Below are positions 37,852 through 46,982 of a DNA stretch of 64,000 nucleotides, one piece after another. Within the stretch, counting starts at the first letter, position 1. Each line of letters begins with the position of its first letter. The position numbers and the translations under genes were made by a program. A model generated the notes under the pieces. That model ran no database searches, was not told where the DNA came from, and was given only the letters and a program-made list of their open reading frames with translations. Location of the stretch: positions 2,976,001-3,040,000 of the forward strand of contig JAPTYK010000001.1 in NCBI GenBank assembly GCA_026913215.1, given 5' to 3'. This DNA comes from Streptomyces diastatochromogenes. Lineage in GTDB: Bacteria > Actinomycetota > Actinomycetes > Streptomycetales > Streptomycetaceae.

Positions 37852-38844
37852 CTACTTCGGAGCGACTGTTTCCCACAACGACTCACCCGTCACCCGGGTG
37901 TCGGCCGGTTCCGCACCTCCGCCCGTCTCCTTGAGCAGGTAGTGCGGCCGCCGCTTCACCTCGTAGTAGATGCGTCCGACGTACTCGCCGATCAGCCCGG
38001 CCATCACCATCTGCACGCCGGCGAGGGCGGTGACGGTGACGAGGAGGGTGACGTAGCCGGGGGTGGTGACGCCGTTGACGAGGGCGTCGCCGACGATCCA
38101 GGCCGCGTAGCCGAGGGCGACGACGGTGAGGAGGAGGCCGAGGTGGACGGCGGCCCGCAGGGGCTTGTTGTTGAAGGAGAGGAGTCCGTCGAGGCCGTAG
38201 TTGAGGAGCTTGCCGAAGGTCCACTTGGAGCGGCCCTGTTCACGGACGGCGTTCTCGTAGGAGAAGGTCGTGGTGCGGAAGCCGACCCAGGAGAAGAGGC
38301 CCTTGGAGAAGCGGTTGTACTCGCTGAGGCCGAGGACCGCGTCGACGGTGCGGCGGGACAGCAGCCGGAAGTCGCCGACGCCGTCGACGAGCTCGACGTC
38401 GACGAGCCGGTTGATCGCCCAGTAGTAGAGGCGGGCGGTCAGGGTCCGGGTGACCCGGTCGCCCTCGCGGGTGCGGCGGGCGACGACCTGGTCGTACCCC
38501 TCGGCGTGCAGGGCGACCATGCGGTGCACGAGCTCCGGCGGGTGCTGGAGGTCCGCGTCCATGATCACCACGGCCTCGCCGGCGGCGTGCCGGAGCCCGG
38601 CGAGCATCGCGGCCTCCTTGCCGAAGTTCCGGCTGAAGGAGAGGTAACGGACCCGGTCGGGGTCGCGCCCCGCGAGCTCCTGGAGGATCGGGAGGGTCCG
38701 GTCCCGGCTTCCGTCGTCCACGTAGACGAGCTCGAACTCACCCTCCAGGCGGGAGAATTCGGCGGTCACGTGGTCGTGGAAGCGGGCGAGGACGTCCTCC
38801 TCGTTGAAGCACGGGACGACGATCGAGAGCAGCACGCGGACCAC
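37852..38844 (-). CDS. GT2 glycosyltransferase with C-terminal membrane helices (CsbB/GtrB type)
   Basis: A 330-residue polyprenyl-phosphate glycosyltransferase. The GT-A start VLLSIVVPCFNEEDVLARF, the DXD-type AVVIMDADLQHPPELVHRM and the later FRLLSRRTVDAVLGLSEYNR are typical. Two transmembrane helices follow (VHLGLLLTVVALGYAAWIVG; LLVTVTALAGVQMVMAGLIG). Such enzymes load a sugar on undecaprenyl phosphate for use outside the membrane. It is divergent from YfhO across the TnpB element; in Bacillus CsbB and YfhO work together to glycosylate lipoteichoic acid. The start is uncertain (GTG 38844 or 38835). The frame is intact. Confidence 0.88.
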   Translation of the reverse strand: MVRVLLSIVVPCFNEEDVLARFHDHVTAEFSRLEGEFELVYVDDGSRDRTLPILQELAGRDPDRVRYLSFSRNFGKEAAMLAGLRHAAGEAVVIMDADLQHPPELVHRMVALHAEGYDQVVARRTREGDRVTRTLTARLYYWAINRLVDVELVDGVGDFRLLSRRTVDAVLGLSEYNRFSKGLFSWVGFRTTTFSYENAVREQGRSKWTFGKLLNYGLDGLLSFNNKPLRAAVHLGLLLTVVALGYAAWIVGDALVNGVTTPGYVTLLVTVTALAGVQMVMAGLIGEYVGRIYYEVKRRPHYLLKETGGGAEPADTRVTGESLWETVAPK

Positions 38845-38907
38845 GACAACGGAGCACGGTGACCAGGCCGGTCCGGGCGGATGACGAGCAGACGGCCATC
38901 GCGTCAA

Positions 38908-38923
38908 CTTCTCTGCCGAGAAG
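38908..38923. repeat. Hairpin near the expected right end of the TnpB element
   Basis: CTTCTC-TGCC-GAGAAG forms a perfect 6-bp stem, 56 nt past the tnpB stop. Subterminal hairpins mark the ends of IS200/IS605 elements, and in TnpB systems the guide (omega/reRNA) scaffold spans the tnpB 3' end to the element's right end. The exact element boundary was not found. Confidence 0.4.
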
Positions 38924-38978
38924 GCATTGATTGCAAGTGGAGCGCGGCCGGCTGTCGCGTGGTCCCCTGCGTCCGGAA

Positions 38979-40142
38979 TCAGCGTGGGCTGGTTCTGGGG
39001 CGGTTGACCGCGCCCCGCTTCCACACGGCATCGCCCCGGTGGGCGATGTTGCGGGAGCCGTTGTGGTCCGCGTGCAGAACGGCCCCGCAGGACCGGCAGA
39101 CGAACCGTGCTTGCGTCACCCTGTTCGTGCGGTGGGTGTGCCGGCACTCCGAGCACTGGCGGGAGGTGTTGCGCGGGTCCACGTGGACCACGGGCACCCC
39201 CGCTCGGCGCGCCTTGTACTCGACGAAGGCGCCGAGCTGCGCGAAGGCCCAGGAGTGCAGTCGTGTCCGCTGGTCCTTCTTGGCCGTGACCCTCTGCCGG
39301 ATGCCCGAGAGGTCTTCCAGGGCGATCCCGCGCGAGGTGCGTTCAGCGGTGGCGACGAGCTGTTTGGCGATGATGTGGTTGGTGTTCGCGGCGTGCCGCG
39401 CCTCACGGCGGCGGACCCGCTTCAGGGCCCGCTTCGCGGACTTGGTCCGCTTCCTCTGCAGCTTCTGCCGCAGGTCACGGTGCAGCCGCCGATAGCGGTT
39501 GAGCCGACGGCCGGCCATGATCTCGCCGTCCGAGGTGGTGGCGATGTTGACGATCCCCAGGTCCACGCCGAGGAAGCCGTCCGGCTCGTACACCTCGGGC
39601 TCGGGAACGTCGACGGTGGCGATCAGGAAGAACGTGCCGTCCCGCATCACCAGGTCCGACTCCCCCTTGCGGGAAGCCAGCAGACCGAATGCCTGATCCG
39701 AGCAGACGAAGGGGATGTGCTTGATCCGACCGGCCACGGTCCAGATCGACACCGTGCGGGCGTCGAGGTTCCACGTCAGGATGCGGTCGTCGAACGGCTG
39801 CGCCGCGTCCTCACGGAAGACGATCTGCTTGGACTCCGCCCGAACGCGGCGCTTCGACCCCTCCCTGCCGAGATTCCCGGCCTTGATGTTGCCCTTCAGA
39901 GTGGCGTAGGCGTCGCAGACCTTCTTCACCACCCGCACAGCGGGCTGGGCGCCGAGGTCATAGTCCGCCTTGAGGGCGAAGTACACCTCCTGATGCAGCA
40001 CGTTCCGCCTCTTGAGGTCCTTGGAGAACGCCACCGACGACGCATAGTTCGCGGCCCGGTTGCAGGCACGCAGGGTCGCCGCCAGCGCGTCCGCGTCATG
40101 CGCGGACACAGGCAGCAACTTCACCTGCACGACAATCTTCAC
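38979..40142 (-). CDS. tnpB: TnpB (IS200/IS605 OrfB), RNA-guided nuclease, stand-alone
   Basis: A 387-residue protein starting at GTG 40142 (MKIVVQVKLLPVSAHDADAL). The RuvC-like nuclease triad looks intact: Asp in FLGVDLGIVNIATT, Glu in GIALEDLSGI, Asp in HADHNGSRNIAHRG. The zinc ribbon CSEC...CRSC lies between the last two. TnpB proteins cut DNA guided by an RNA from the element's right end and are ancestors of Cas12. No tnpA gene is adjacent, so this is an IS1341-like single-gene element. It lies in the intergenic region of the divergent GT2 and YfhO genes and breaks neither. The frame is intact. Confidence 0.93.
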   Translation of the reverse strand: MKIVVQVKLLPVSAHDADALAATLRACNRAANYASSVAFSKDLKRRNVLHQEVYFALKADYDLGAQPAVRVVKKVCDAYATLKGNIKAGNLGREGSKRRVRAESKQIVFREDAAQPFDDRILTWNLDARTVSIWTVAGRIKHIPFVCSDQAFGLLASRKGESDLVMRDGTFFLIATVDVPEPEVYEPDGFLGVDLGIVNIATTSDGEIMAGRRLNRYRRLHRDLRQKLQRKRTKSAKRALKRVRRREARHAANTNHIIAKQLVATAERTSRGIALEDLSGIRQRVTAKKDQRTRLHSWAFAQLGAFVEYKARRAGVPVVHVDPRNTSRQCSECRHTHRTNRVTQARFVCRSCGAVLHADHNGSRNIAHRGDAVWKRGAVNRPRTSPR

Positions 40143-40342
40143 GCAGAACACGCTACTGCGACTTATCACCGAAAGCCGACCCGCCATCAGAGTGAACCGC
40201 AGGGAACCCCACCGCTACGCAGTTCCACGTACGCAAGCGACGCCTCCCGGGGGTGGAGTTCCGGACTTCCCAGCGAATTCCCGATGAACTGTCACGATGT
40301 GCCTGCTATTTCACGACGGAGCGCTGACATATTCGACCCGTC

Positions 40343-42687
40343 ATGCCGAACGCCACGCGCTCGTACCTGCTCTCCGCCCTCCTCGCCGTCCTCGCCGTCT
40401 GCGGCGGGGACGCCGTCGCCCGGGTGTTCCCCTTCGGGCCGCGCCACCGGGCCGTCAACGACCTCGCCAACCAGTTCGTGCCGTTCCACGCGCACCTGTG
40501 GGACCTGCTGCACGGCCGCGCGGACGGCGGGCTGCTGCTCGACTGGCGGGCCGGCTGGGGCACGAGTTTCCTGCCCGACTACGGCACCTATCTGTCGAGC
40601 CCCTTCGCGCCGCTCGTCGCGCTGTTCCCGCGCGGGGACGTCGAGTACGCGGTGTACGGGATCACCGTCCTGAAGACGGCGGTCGCGGCGGCGGCGATGA
40701 CGTTCCTGCTGCGCCGCCTCGGGCCGGGCGCCTGGTGGTGGGCCTCGGTCCTGGGCGCCTCGTACGCGCTGTGCGGCTGGTCGCTCGCGGAGGGCACGTA
40801 CAACCCGATGTGGCTGGACGGCCTGATCGCCTTCCCGCTGCTGTGCCTGGTGGGCGAGTGGGCGCGGGAGGGCCGGCGGCCGCTGCTCGGCCCGCTGGTG
40901 GTGGCGGTGTGCTGGTTCGCGAACTTCTACACCGCGTACATGGCGACCCTGGGCGCGGCCCTGGTGCTCCTGGTCCGCCTGGCGGCCACGGGCTCCTTCC
41001 GGTGGCGGACCCTGCTCCGGGCGGCGCTGACGACGGTCCTCGGGACCGGCCTCGCGGCCCCCGTCCTGGTCCCGGTCTTCCTCGGCTCCCGGCACGCCTA
41101 CCCGGGCGTGGTCCGGGACTTCGCCCCGGCGGCCGGCACGGACTTCCTGGCCCGGCTGCTGCCGGTGACGTACAGCTTCTCGACGCCGGCGGCCTTCGTC
41201 TGCACGGCGGTGCCGCTGCTCGCGGGGCGCTGCTCTTCCGCCGGGACGTGCCGGGGCGGGAGCGGTGGCTGTGGGGCGGGCTGTGCGCGGCGGTGGCGCT
41301 GTCGATGCAGTGGACCCCGACGCACCTCCTCTGGCACGTCTTCGCCACCCCGAACGGCAGCCCGTACCGGCAGACCTTCGTCCTGTCCGGCGTCCTCGTC
41401 CTCGCCGCCTGGACGGGCCTCGCGCACGGCCTCCCGGACCGCCGCGCGCTCCTCGGCGGCACGGCCGTCGTCCTGGCCCTCGCCGCCGGCGCCCTCCCCA
41501 GCTCCCTCCTCACCTCCTGGTCCCTGCTCCTCGCCGCCGTGGGCCTGGCGGCGGTGGCGGGCGCTCCTCCTCCCCGCCGGGGCCGGTACGGCGTCCTCGC
41601 CGCGCTCCTCGTCGCCGGGACCCTGCTCGGCCAGGCGGCGGCGACCACGGCGTACGCGGACCGGGAGCGCCTCGCCCGGCTCGACGACTACCCGCCGTGG
41701 GGCCCGGAGCACGAGCGGCGGGCGGCGGCCCTCGCGGCGGCCGACGGCTGGCCCGCGTACCGCACGGACTCCGGCCTCCCCGGGTCGCGGGCAACGACCC
41801 CTCCTCCTCGGCGGCCAGGGCGCCGCGTACTACAGCAGCCACACCCCGCTGTCCTCACCGAGACCCTCGCCGCCCTCGGCGGCGGCTGGACCTCACGCGG
41901 CCGCAACCTCCTGAGCCTCGACAACCCGGTCACGGACGCCCTGTTCGGCGTCGGCGCCCGCTGGCGGAACGGCGCGGTGGTCCGCACGGACGTCCGCCTC
42001 CCCCTGGTGACGGTGCGCCCCCCGGGCCCGCCCCCGGCCTACGGCCGCTCCCCCTTCCGCAACCAGGAACTCCTTCTGGGCGCCCGGGTCTACGAGCCCC
42101 CGCACGCGGGCGCGTGCCCCGTCGGCACGGAGGTCTTCCTCTGGGCCCCGAACGCCACGGGCCCGGCCCGCCTCGGCGACCACGAGACCCACCTCCTCGG
42201 CGGTCAGCCGAAGCGCCGCGCCGCCCTGACCTCCCTGGGCGTCCAGCGGACCCCCGGCCTGAAGCCGACCCTCCCCGGCCCCGGCGAACTCGGCTGCCTG
42301 GACCACGACCGCCTCCGCACGGCGGTCGCGGCCCTGCGCGCCCGCGCCGCGACCTCGATCCAGGTCACGTCCGACGGCATCCGCGCCACCCTCCCCCGGG
42401 CTCCACCGGCACGGCGGTCGTGGCCGCCCCGCACATCGCGGGCTGGCACTGCGAGGGCGCCCCGGCGACCTCGTACGGCGGCCTCCTCGCCGTCCCGGTC
42501 CACGACGGCGCACTCTCCTGCACGTTCCGTCCCCGGGCCTGCGGGCGGGCCTGGCGGCGGGGGCGGGGCGGCCGCGCTGCTGCTGGTGTGGCGCCTGGCG
42601 GCCGGAAGACGCCCGGAGCCCCGGCCGCAAGCTCTCCCCGTGCCTGTGGACGAGGGGCGGAGGGCCGCAACGGCCGGTGAGCGCTGA
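40343..42687 (+). CDS. YfhO-family membrane protein (several frameshifts)
   Basis: A large GT-C-type membrane protein with many helices. The N-terminal part is in frame for about 290 residues: an extracytoplasmic loop (RHRAVNDLANQFVPFHAHLW, then GTSFLPDYGTYLSSPFAPL) and helices such as AYMATLGAALVLLVRLAATG. Later parts are in other frames: MQWTPTHLLWHVFATPNGSP, YRQTFVLSGVLVLAAWTG, a large extracytoplasmic C-terminal domain (DNPVTDALFGVGARWRNGAV) and a final helix (GAAALLLVWRLAAGRR). At least five single-base errors (near 41225, 41790, 41830, 42395 and 42530) are needed. YfhO is thought to transfer a lipid-linked sugar to wall polymers, using the product of a CsbB-like GT2 such as the divergent gene here. 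Confidence 0.85.
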
Positions 42688-42733
42688 GCACGGGGGCGAG
42701 CCCGCCGAGCCGCGCCCGCCGACCGCACTCCGT

Positions 42734-43247
42734 CTACGGGGCGTTCCGCAGCTCCCAGCGGACCTCGCCGTCCACGTGCTCGTCCGTCGGCGTGAGACCG
42801 GCCGCGCGGGCGACGGCGGCGGAGGCCGTGTGGTCGGGGTGGATGTGGGCGAGGACGGTACGGACGCCCCGGGCGAGGGCAGGTCCACCAGGGCCCCGGC
42901 CGCCTCGCGGGCGATGCCACGGCCCTGCCACCCGGTCCCGGTCACCCAGGCGACCTCGGCGGTGCGGCCGTCGTCGGTGAGGGTCGCCTGGACGGTGCCG
43001 GTGAGGCGGTCCTCGGCGCGGAGCCGGACCACCCAGTTGCACCAGACGACGGCGGGGTCGGGGATCCGGCGGCCAGCCGCTCGTAGCGGGCGCGCAGTTC
43101 GGGGGCGGTCAGCGGGGTGCCGCCGATGAAGGTGTGGAGGGCGGGGTCGGCGAGGACGCGGGCCATCTCGTCGGCGTGGGCGACGGAAAGGGGGAGGAGG
43201 TCGAGGCGGGCCGTCCGTACGGTCGCGTCGCCGGGTTCGTCGTTCAC
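42734..43247 (-). CDS. GNAT acetyltransferase (RimJ/RimL-like), frameshifted
   Basis: Reconstructed at about 170 residues. The N-terminal segment TVRTARLDLLPLSVAHADEM and LHTFIGGTPLTAPELRARYE, the middle GTVQATLTDDGRTAEVAWVT and GTGWQGRGIAREAAGALVDL (acetyl-CoA pyrophosphate loop), and the end ARAAGLTPTDEHVDGEVRWE give a normal GNAT fold. Two breaks, near 43060 and 42885. Its start overlaps the DUF2625 stop by 4 nt, so the two form an operon. The substrate is unknown. Confidence 0.82.
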
Positions 43248-43970
43248 GCCTCGCCCAGGAAGCCGGGGTCGGTTCCGTCGAGCTGGAGGGCGGTGTCGCG
43301 GGCGAAGCCGAGGAGTTGGCCCAGGGGGACGACGGCGCGGCTGGTCGCGGCCAGGTCCTGGTGGGCCTCGGCGGACCAGAGGGGCGGGTAGAGGGAGAGG
43401 CCCTCGCCGCCGGTCAGGCCGGGGACCTCCTCGCGCCAGCCGGGCCAGCGCAGGCCCTCGTAGAACTCCTCGGCGCCCCCGGCGAGCAGCCAGGAGAGCC
43501 AGGCGCCGTAGCCGGCGCCGGTGGCGTCCCAGCGCAGCGAGTCGGGCGCGAAGTAGACCACTTCGCCGGGCCGGCCGGGCAGTCCGGTCTCCTCGGCCGT
43601 GCCGCCCTGGATCGCGAAGGTCCCGCCGAGGACGTCGTGGGCGACGACGAGCCCGGCGGCGGGGCGCCAGTCGGCGTCGGGCGCGGCGGGTGGCCGTTGA
43701 TCAGGGCGAGGCCGGGCAGGCGCCGCTCGTTGTGGGCGGCGGGCTGCCGTACACCCGCAGCCAGCCGTCGTCGACGAGCATGCCGCCGGTGCGGAAGAGG
43801 AACGCGCCCAGGTACGAGCGGACGGTGACCTGGGTCCGGAGGAGCGTGGCCGCCGCCTGCCCGGGGTCGGCGTCCAGCACCTCGACGGGCACCTTCGCCG
43901 TCCGCAGCTCCCCTTCGAGCAGCGGCCACGCCGGCTCGTCGACCTCGGTCAGCTCGCTCAGTTCACGCAC
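43244..43970 (-). CDS. DUF2625 protein (frameshifted)
   Basis: A roughly 240-residue conserved protein of unknown function. The DUF2625 signature appears as LSELTEVDEPAWPLLEGELR, GMLVDDGWLRVYG, MVYFAPDSLRWDATGAGYGA, WLSWLLAGGAEEFYEGLRWP and LYPPLWSAEAHQDLAATSRA. At least two frame breaks occur between 43560 and 43760. The GTG at 43970 gives the usual start; an ATG at 44033 would add 21 residues and overlap the PadR operator region. The stop overlaps the GNAT start. Confidence 0.78.
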
Positions 43971-44024
43971 GGGGAAATCGTCGCACGCCCCGGCGGGGCG
44001 TTGATCGGGGGCACGCTCGGGGGT

Positions 44025-44058
44025 ATCTTGCATTACATGGTTCCTGGCGAAGCAAGAT
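44025..44058. promoter_or_regulatory. Inverted repeat spanning the padR start codon
   Basis: ATCTTGC (44025-44031) and GCAAGAT (44052-44058) form perfect inverted arms 20 nt apart, centred on the padR start region and overlapping the DUF2625 promoter side. The placement suits PadR autoregulation and control of the divergent DUF2625-GNAT operon. Confidence 0.45.
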
Positions 44059-44410
44059 CCGAGACGGCGGCCGGAAAGGTCGCCAGTCAGCTGCGCAAGG
44101 GCGTACTGGAGTACTGCGTCCTCGCCCTGCTGCGCGACGGCCCGCGCTACGGCGTCGAGATCCTCGACGAGCTGGCCGCGGTCAGCGTCATGACCACCAG
44201 CCAGGGCACGATCTACCCCTGCTGTCCCGGCTCCGCCGCGACGGGCTCGTCGACACCGAGCTGCGCGAGTCGGCCACCGGCCCCGCCCGCCGCTACTACA
44301 CGCTCACCGCGCCGGGCAGGACCGCGCTCACCGAGTTCGCCGAGAGCTGGCCGCGCTTCCGCGACGGCGTCGACCACTTCCTGACCGCACCCCACGGAGG
44401 CACCGCATGA
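44037..44410 (+). CDS. PadR-family transcriptional regulator (frameshifted near 44217)
   Basis: A 124-residue PadR-type winged-helix repressor: ASQLRKGVLEYCVLALLRDG, PRYGVEILDELA, the wing TTSQGTIYPLLSRLRRDGLV (after correction) and TGPARRYYTLTAPGRTALTE. One missing C near 44217 breaks the frame after TIYP. Its stop overlaps the next start (ATGA at 44407). PadR plus a HAAS-domain membrane protein is a common pair that responds to membrane or envelope stress. Confidence 0.87.
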
Positions 44411-44984
44411 CCGGCACCGAACACCCCCTCGTGACCGACTACCTGGCCACGATCGAGCGGGAGGCGTCCTTCCTGCCCGCTGGCCGCCGCGAGGAACTCC
44501 TCGCCGACCTGCGCGAACACCTCGCGGTCGCCGTCGGGGACGAGGAGGACCCGGAGGCCGTCCGCACGGCCCTCGAACGGCTCGGCAGCCCCTCCGCGAT
44601 CGTGGCCGCCGCCCGCGCGGAGGAGCCGGAGGCCCGGCGGCGGCCGTCGCCGCCCCGAAGGCGCAGCCCCGGACGCGGGCGGTCGTCACGGCCGTCCTGC
44701 TCGGCTTCACGGGGCTCGCCGGCCTCGCCGGCTCCGTCCCCGCCGTGGTCGCCCTGATCGTGGGCCTCATCCTGCTGTGGACGTCCGACGCGTGGGACCA
44801 GGGCACCAAGGTCCTGGCGACCGCCCTCACCCTCGCGACACCGGTCGTGGTCGTCCTCGGCGGCCTCTTCCTGGCCGCCCGCTTCGGGCCGACGGAGCTG
44901 CTGACCATCCTCGCCATGGGCATCGTCCTGCCGGCCACGGCGGCGGTCCGCCTGTTCCGCACCGCCCGGCCCCAGACGGCCTGA
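44407..44984 (+). CDS. HAAS/DUF1700-type membrane protein (frameshifted)
   Basis: The N-terminal helical HAAS domain (YLATIEREASFLPAGRREEL, LADLREHLAVAVGDEEDPEA, LERLGSPSAIVAAARAEE) is followed by a Pro/Arg linker and about four transmembrane helices (AVVALIVGLILLWTSDAWDQ; VVVVLGGLFLAARFGPTELL). Two single-base gaps (near 44640 and 44745) join the frames. It is usually cotranscribed with PadR, as here, and thought to be its membrane partner or target. The exact function is unknown. Confidence 0.75.
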
Positions 44985-45037
44985 CCGGCCCGGAGCACGG
45001 AGACCCACCCTCCGACCAAGATCATCACGGGTGCAGA

Positions 45038-45646
45038 ATGACCCGTATGACCCTGTCAAACGCACCGAAGACGGCCACGATCGACGACGCTCGCACGGTC
45101 AGCCGCACGCTGGCCTCCGCCTTCGGCGACGACCCGATGATGCGCTGGTTCTTCCCCGAGGACGCGACGCGCGAGGCGGACCTCGGCCGCTACTTCACGA
45201 CCCTCTTCACCCGGCAGTACGGCCTGCACGGCGTCTGCGAGCGGACCGGCTCGGCCGCCGCGTTCTGGGTGTCGCCCGAGGGCGCGGACAAGGCCGTCCC
45301 CGACGCGGAGACCATCCAGGAGCTCGTGGAGATCCTCGGCGACCGCGCCCCGGTCTTCGAGGAGGCCGTCATGGCGGCCGCCGAGCACGGGCCCGCCGAA
45401 CCCCACTGGTACCTCGCCGTCATCGGCTCCGACCCCGCCGCCCGGGGCCGGGGCCACGGCTCGGCCCTGCTCCGCTCGGGCCTCGCCAAGGCCGACGCGG
45501 CGGGCCTGCCGGTCTATCTGGAGTCCTCCAAGCCGGACAACCTGCCGGTCTACGAGCACTTCGGCTTCACGGTGCGGGACGAGTTCCCGCTCCCCGGCGG
45601 CGGCCCTGTCCTGTGGTCGATGAAGCGGGAACCGCGGACCGTCTGA
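45038..45646 (+). CDS. GNAT acetyltransferase
   Basis: A 202-residue N-acetyltransferase: DDARTVSRTLASAFGDDPMM (actinobacterial GNAT opening), EPHWYLAVIGSDPAARGRGH with the GxGxG/A acetyl-CoA loop (RGRGHGSALL), and LPVYLESSKPDNLPVYEHFG at the C-terminus. ATG 45038 or 45047. The substrate is unknown. The frame is intact. Confidence 0.85.
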   Translation: MTRMTLSNAPKTATIDDARTVSRTLASAFGDDPMMRWFFPEDATREADLGRYFTTLFTRQYGLHGVCERTGSAAAFWVSPEGADKAVPDAETIQELVEILGDRAPVFEEAVMAAAEHGPAEPHWYLAVIGSDPAARGRGHGSALLRSGLAKADAAGLPVYLESSKPDNLPVYEHFGFTVRDEFPLPGGGPVLWSMKREPRTV

Positions 45647-45725
45647 CGGTCCGCGCGGGCGGCGGGGCGGGCCCGTTCAGCGTCTGTTCAGCGGGCGAAG
45701 ACATCCGGGCGGTGGCATGGACCGC

Positions 45726-46467
45726 ATGAAGACCAGAAGAACCGCGCTGATCACCGCCGCCCTCACCGCCGCCCTCGCCTGCGGCCCCTGGCGACCACCG
45801 CCACGGCCCGGCCGGGCCCCGAAGCCCCGAAGCCCACCGCGCACACGGCGGCGCGGACGGCCGCGCACGCGGCCTCCGGCACGGCCCACCCCGTCCCCGG
45901 CAAGTCCGTCCGGCCGAAGCGGGGGACACCACGGTCCCCACCCTGCCGTCCGCGCCGCTCAAGGGCCTCCCGACCCTGCGCGAAGCCCAGGAGCGGGGCC
46001 TCCTCGCCGGTCCGGTGACGTCCTCGGGCGGCGCGACGGCGCAGGTGTTCCCCGACTACAACTGCACCACGCCCCCGCAGGGCTGGGGCTACCACGACTA
46101 CCTCGCCCCCGGCGAGTGCCTGACGCCGAACACGTACATCGCCGTCAACACCGAACCGGGCGGCTGGTACGAGCTGTGGATGCAGGACGACGGCAACGTG
46201 GTCCTCTACTTCCACGGTGCCCCGTTCTACTCGGCGAAGTGGCAGACCGGGACCCGCGCCTCGAACGCGTCGCTGTGGATGCAGCGCGACGGCAACGTCG
46301 TCGTCTACGACGGGCAGGGCAACCCGCTGTGGAACACGGGCACCCACGGATGCGGCGGCCTGGGCGCCTGGCTGCGGATCCAGGCGGACACCAACCTCGT
46401 CCTCTACACCAGCGACTGGACCCCGATCTGGGCCCGGTTCCGCGGCCCCGGCTCCCGCCCCTGCTGA
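45726..46467 (+). CDS. Secreted B-lectin (bulb-type mannose-binding lectin-like) protein (frameshifted)
   Basis: A signal peptide (RTALITAALTAALA) is followed by an Ala/Pro/Lys-rich stretch broken by about three one-base shifts (45775-45960). The intact C-terminal 150 residues hold three B-lectin repeats, each with the QxDxNxVxY mannose-binding signature: QDDGNVVLY, QRDGNVVVY and QADTNLVLY. Such proteins bind mannose-type glycans, or act as bacteriocin-like or surface lectins. The Cys pair (NCTTPPQGWG... PGECL) may form a disulfide. An ATG at 45717 is also possible. Confidence 0.8.
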
Positions 46468-46504
46468 ACCGGGCGCGCGCTCCCCGCCGTACGCCGCCGG
46501 AGGC

Positions 46505-46939
46505 TCAGTCGAGGCAGAACTCGTTGCCCTCGATGTCCTGCATGTTGATGCAGGACTCGTTCTCCCCGTCGGCGTACAGCGTCTTCAGGTGGGTCGCGCC
46601 GAGGGCGACCAGACGGGCGCACTCGGCCTCCAGGGTGGCGAGGCGCTCGTCGCCCACGAGGCCCTTTCCGGCCCGTACGTCGAGGTGCACGCGGTTCTTG
46701 ACCGCCTTGCCCTCGGGGACGCGCTGGAAGAGCACGCGCGGACCGGCGCCCGTGGGGTCGGTGCACCCGAAGTAGACGGGCTGCTCCTCGAAGGGCAGCG
46801 ACCGGTGGTACTCCGACCAGGTGGCGAACCCCTCGGGGACCGGCGGGAGGACGTACCCCAGCACCTCGCACCAGAACTCGGCGAGGCGCGCGGGCTCCGC
46901 GCAGTCGATGGTGACCTGGACTTCTCTGAGCTGTGCCAT
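46505..46939 (-). CDS. VOC-superfamily (glyoxalase-like) protein
   Basis: A 144-residue protein of the Glyoxalase_6 type: VQVTIDCAEPARLAEFWCEV, LGYVLPPVP, RVLFQRVPEGKAVKNRVHLD and the end MQDIEGNEFCLD with the metal-binding Glu. Members include dioxygenases, resistance proteins and many of unknown substrate. The start at 46939 is the conventional MAQLREVQVTID. The frame is intact. Confidence 0.85.
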   Translation of the reverse strand: MAQLREVQVTIDCAEPARLAEFWCEVLGYVLPPVPEGFATWSEYHRSLPFEEQPVYFGCTDPTGAGPRVLFQRVPEGKAVKNRVHLDVRAGKGLVGDERLATLEAECARLVALGATHLKTLYADGENESCINMQDIEGNEFCLD

Positions 46940-46982
46940 CGGGCCACCGTAACAAGGGGGCCCGGCGGCGATCATTCCCTTT

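Noticed and set aside
36145..43247. Real pseudogenes for mazG, YfhO, surA-like and GNAT genes
   Set aside because: Each is rebuilt to full length by single-base additions in G/C runs, the same pattern seen in essential genes such as mfd, so sequencing error is more likely than decay.
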